Below are positions 63,924-64,000 of a stretch of 64,000 nucleotides of DNA, in pieces. The notes below the pieces were generated by a model. It made no database searches, was not told where the DNA came from, and was given only the letters and a program-made list of their open reading frames with translations. The translations under genes were made by a program, and so were the position numbers. Every line of letters starts with the position of its first letter. Position 1 is the first letter of the stretch. Source of the DNA: Micractinium sp. NFX-FRZ (lineage: Eukaryota > Chlorophyta > Trebouxiophyceae > Chlorellales > Chlorellaceae). The stretch spans positions 229,974 to 293,973 of the forward strand of contig JAPTJF010000017.1 of assembly GCA_029339195.1 (NCBI GenBank). The letters are read 5' to 3'.

Positions 63924-64000
<77 letters not shown>
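61978..64000 (+). CDS. Leu-rich protein with C-terminal poly-Q (right end beyond window)
   Basis: Start MAAAACVQGGQAAVADPLLA (61,978-62,088), then 62,273-62,663 with EAFRLLEPYCQPRAPADVLE and a long Leu/Arg/Ala segment. A third exon from about 62,911 reads FRHLQQLQLHGFASADLAAL, PPSVRVVDILLPFVQNVNLT and later GNRQLYLALSFKLCRLPSSP. The leucine spacing suggests leucine-rich repeats as in F-box/LRR proteins, not a firm call. The last visible exon (after TTGCAG at 63,823) reads GSTGSLNLTQALHQLQQAQR and enters a CAG run of at least 25 codons at the window edge. The third exon's end is ambiguous because its last 65 bp are duplicated at 63,662-63,726, and only the second copy gives a phase-0 junction to the poly-Q exon. 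Confidence 0.6.
63200..63726 (+). repeat. 65-bp identical exon-end duplication
   Basis: 63,200-63,264 and 63,662-63,726 are identical (start GCAAGGGAACAGGCAGCTGT). They encode the same peptide end but have different following bases, so their possible splice donors differ. Confidence 0.95.
63924..64000 (+). repeat. (CAG)n tract, truncated by window edge
   Basis: Uninterrupted CAG from 63,924 to 64,000, 25 full units plus two bases. It is in frame as poly-Q. Confidence 0.98.

Noticed and set aside
1..64000. tRNA, rRNA, CRISPR or riboswitch
   Set aside because: No cloverleaf with B-box, no rRNA-like conserved block and no regularly spaced direct repeats with unique spacers were found by eye.

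Overview
The window looks like nuclear DNA of a coccoid green alga, most likely a trebouxiophyte of the Chlorella type. The reasons are: very GC-rich sequence, genes cut into many short exons by short GT-AG introns (donors mostly GTGAGT, GTGGGT or GTGCGT; acceptors mostly TGCAG), heavy CAG/CTG codon runs giving poly-Q and poly-A tracts, plastid-type genes (a lumenal PotD-like protein, a DUF1824 protein, an OCP3-like homeodomain protein), and TGTAA poly(A) signals behind some genes. This assignment rests on style and gene content, not on a database search. No rRNA, tRNA, CRISPR array or recognisable transposon ORF was seen.

Layout: 1-13.6 kb (-) is one SWI2/SNF2 chromatin-remodelling ATPase of the BRM type in at least 33 exons, running off the left edge. 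14.1-18.1 kb (+) is an MBD4-like thymine DNA glycosylase. 18.9-20.5 kb (+) is an unrecognised Ser/Pro-rich protein. 21.5-24.0 kb (-) is a DUF4602/C1orf131-like nucleolar protein, divergent from a plastid DUF1824 protein at 24.3-25.8 kb (+). 26.1-27.3 kb (+) is a Lys/Ala-rich histone-H1-tail-like protein. 28.8-31.3 kb (+) is a multispanning membrane protein. 31.9-36.7 kb (+) is a Tat-targeted PotD-like polyamine-binding protein. 37.9-39.4 kb (-) is a tentative membrane protein. 40.8-41.9 kb (-) is a membrane-anchored DUF4258 protein, divergent from a GPS2-like Gly/Arg-rich protein at 42.4-45.5 kb (+). 45.9-47.5 kb (-) is OCP3-like. 48.4-53.7 kb (-) is a 1,105-residue coiled-coil/poly-Q protein, divergent from a site-2 protease at 53.8-55.1 kb (+). 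57.8-59.4 kb holds a tentative small secreted/membrane protein gene next to two long inverted duplications. 60.5-61.8 kb is a SnRK2-like kinase C-lobe without its N-lobe. 62.0 kb to the right edge is a Leu-rich protein ending in a CAG tract cut by the window.

Exon boundaries were placed by hand. In the gene models marked as phase-checked, every junction keeps the reading frame, which is strong internal support.

The main unexpected signal is architectural. At least twenty introns or gene flanks contain decayed direct copies of the edge of a neighbouring exon, usually with its splice site (called exon echoes below). Together with tandem splice-site repeats, two introns with GC donors, and head-to-head foldbacks built from exon-like sequence, this suggests that local tandem and inverted duplication of exon-intron junctions is a major force shaping introns here.

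Functionally the window mixes chromatin and DNA repair (BRM, MBD4, H1-like, GPS2-like), ribosome biogenesis (DUF4602), plastid functions (DUF1824, PotD-like, OCP3-like) and regulated intramembrane proteolysis (S2P). No operon-like pathway is implied; the shared theme is four closely spaced divergent gene pairs.
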